A DNA stretch of 7,518 bases. Source: Sneathiella sp. (GTDB taxonomy: Bacteria > Pseudomonadota > Alphaproteobacteria > Sneathiellales > Sneathiellaceae). Position 1 is the stretch's first letter. Every line of letters starts with the position of its first letter. The stretch lies in assembly GCA_016765515.1 (NCBI GenBank), contig JAESPT010000205.1, forward strand, positions 1 to 7,518, read 5' to 3'. The notes beneath the pieces are model-generated. The model ran no database searches and had not been told where the DNA came from. It saw only the letters and a program-made list of their open reading frames with translations. Shown here one piece after another: positions 6,241-7,518 of the stretch. Made by a program: the position numbers and the translations under genes.

Positions 6241-7518
6241 TTGGTTTCAGCAGCTTCAAAAATACTCCTCCGATTATTCCTAAGCCTTTTTGTCTTGGTA
6301 ATCCTGACTGGGCTTGTGCTCGTAGCCGCTCTTAGTCGAGGTTCGATCTCCCTTTCCTTTGTCGGACCTTATCTCAATCAAGTGCTGGCGGATCAGTATC
6401 CGGATATCAAACTTGAGTTTGATACGTTGGAACTTCTATGGGATGCTCGCGATAAAAATCTGGTCTTTGGCGTGACAAATGTGGCGATCTCCAAGGAAAA
6501 AGAGACAATTGCCGTGATTCCGGCTGTAACGGTCACCTTTAGCCAAGAGGCGTTGCTCACCGGTAAAGTTGCTCCCTCCGGTCTGGAATTTACCGGTCTG
6601 AAAGTTCTGCTGACACGCACGATAAGTGGCGGGGTCAATCTTGGATACTCCTACGGAGAGACAGAGGAGGCGGGCTCAGGCGACAAGGCGATAACTGGAG
6701 CCACAGTGGCTGTTATTCATGAATTGATTGCCGGTATGGAAAAGAACAGACAACAGTCTGATCTGACAGCCTATCTGGATAGATTGGAGATATACCAGTC
6801 CGGCCTTTTCATCGAAGACGAAAAACAAGGAAAAATGTGGCGTGTCACGTCCGCCGATATGGTGATCTGGCGGACAGAAAACGGGATTGTCGGACGTATT
6901 CAGGGCGATGTTCATATTGGTGATGAGAGCATTAATCTGGTGGCAAATGCGGCTTATAATGCAAGCGACAAAACAACCGTGGTTAATACCCAGATATTCG
7001 ATTTTCCAATTGCACTTATCGCCAAGGAAATACCGGAACTTGATCGCTTGAAAGGTTTTGATCTGCCCGTATCAGGCGATATAAATCTATCCTTGGACAG
7101 TTCCTTTTTGCCCGCTCAGATTGGCTTTAAGCTGATGAGCGGACCGGGTCGCATTGATTTACCCGACCTTTACAAGGCACCCCTTCAACTTAAATCCATC
7201 ATAGCGGAGGGGCATAGCGTCGCGCCGTTTAATGCGGTTAATCTGAATATTGTGCAGATCCAGACCATTGGTCCGAAGATCGAATTGAGCGGCTCCTTCA
7301 TGAATAATGAAAAGGGACTTGGCCTCTCCATCGAAGGCAGTGTTCCGCATTTTCCAACCAATGATCTCGGGCTCTATTGGCCGTATTCTGCTGCCGTCGA
7401 TGGCTATAACTGGGTGACGCAAAATATCCGTGATGGTTTTGCAAAAGATGCAACCTTTCGGGTTGATTTACCCCCTGGGGCTCTACAAAGCGGTATGATA
7501 CCGGACGGAGCTGTTGAG
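6241..7518 (+). CDS. DUF3971 / AsmA-like membrane-anchored protein, C-terminus beyond window
   Basis: An open frame of 426 codons without a stop runs off the right edge. Residues 8-31 form a hydrophobic signal-anchor (ILLRLFLSLFVLVILTG and on), followed by an exported part rich in beta-strand patterns. LTAYLDRLEIYQSGLFIEDE near residues 175-194, followed by GKMWRV, and LPVSGDINLSLDS near 275-287 fit the YhdP/DUF3971 family. YhdP and other AsmA-like proteins are thought to bridge the inner and outer membranes and carry phospholipids. A full member would be about 1000-1300 aa. The start is uncertain. The frame opens after a TAG at 6232-6234, and TTG at 6241 is the only start codon before the anchor, without a ribosome site; the first in-frame ATG is near residue 166. 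A GTG at 6227 in another frame would join if the A-run at 6258-6262 had one more A. Confidence 0.82.
   Translation, partial: MVSAASKILLRLFLSLFVLVILTGLVLVAALSRGSISLSFVGPYLNQVLADQYPDIKLEFDTLELLWDARDKNLVFGVTNVAISKEKETIAVIPAVTVTFSQEALLTGKVAPSGLEFTGLKVLLTRTISGGVNLGYSYGETEEAGSGDKAITGATVAVIHELIAGMEKNRQQSDLTAYLDRLEIYQSGLFIEDEKQGKMWRVTSADMVIWRTENGIVGRIQGDVHIGDESINLVANAAYNASDKTTVVNTQIFDFPIALIAKEIPELDRLKGFDLPVSGDINLSLDSSFLPAQIGFKLMSGPGRIDLPDLYKAPLQLKSIIAEGHSVAPFNAVNLNIVQIQTIGPKIELSGSFMNNEKGLGLSIEGSVPHFPTNDLGLYWPYSAAVDGYNWVTQNIRDGFAKDATFRVDLPPGALQSGMIPDGAVE

Overview
The window looks like chromosomal DNA of a moderate-GC alphaproteobacterium. The evidence is the full two-domain glnE with a Bcp-type peroxiredoxin downstream and a divergent DUF3971/AsmA-like membrane gene. 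As I recall, that neighbourhood is common in Alphaproteobacteria. I cannot name a genus. There are no tRNA or rRNA genes, insertion sequences, CRISPR arrays or phage genes.

Left part (1-2598): a small divergent module. On the minus strand a TetR-family repressor gene runs into an isochorismatase-like (ISOC-type) hydrolase gene. The two overlap by 20 bp, and the hydrolase is cut by the left window edge. On the plus strand lies a 497-aa protein of the 4-hydroxybutyryl-CoA dehydratase (AbfD) / HpaB flavoprotein family. The roughly 100-bp gap between the divergent starts carries a tandem 15-bp repeat, each copy with an AACA-C-TGTT palindrome. The repeat overlaps a TTGACA-type promoter, so the TetR protein probably controls both directions.

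Middle part (2610-6148): on the minus strand, glnE (glutamine synthetase adenylyltransferase/deadenylase, about 990 aa) is followed 107 nt later by bcp (thiol peroxidase). bcp converges on the AbfD-like gene with only 11 bp between the stop codons.

Right part (6241-7518): a plus-strand gene divergent from glnE, open at the right edge. It encodes a membrane-anchored DUF3971/AsmA-like protein. Its start is unclear: there is no ATG near the N-terminus, and a one-base change in an A-run would open a different N-terminus.

The most interesting object is the AbfD-like protein. By motif comparison from memory it keeps only two of the four [4Fe-4S] ligands of clostridial AbfD and has lost most of the known catalytic residues. 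It has new cysteines close to the lost positions and a cysteine-rich C-terminal tail. It is either a cluster-free flavoenzyme of unknown reaction or a variant with a relocated cluster. glnE and bcp are ordinary housekeeping genes.
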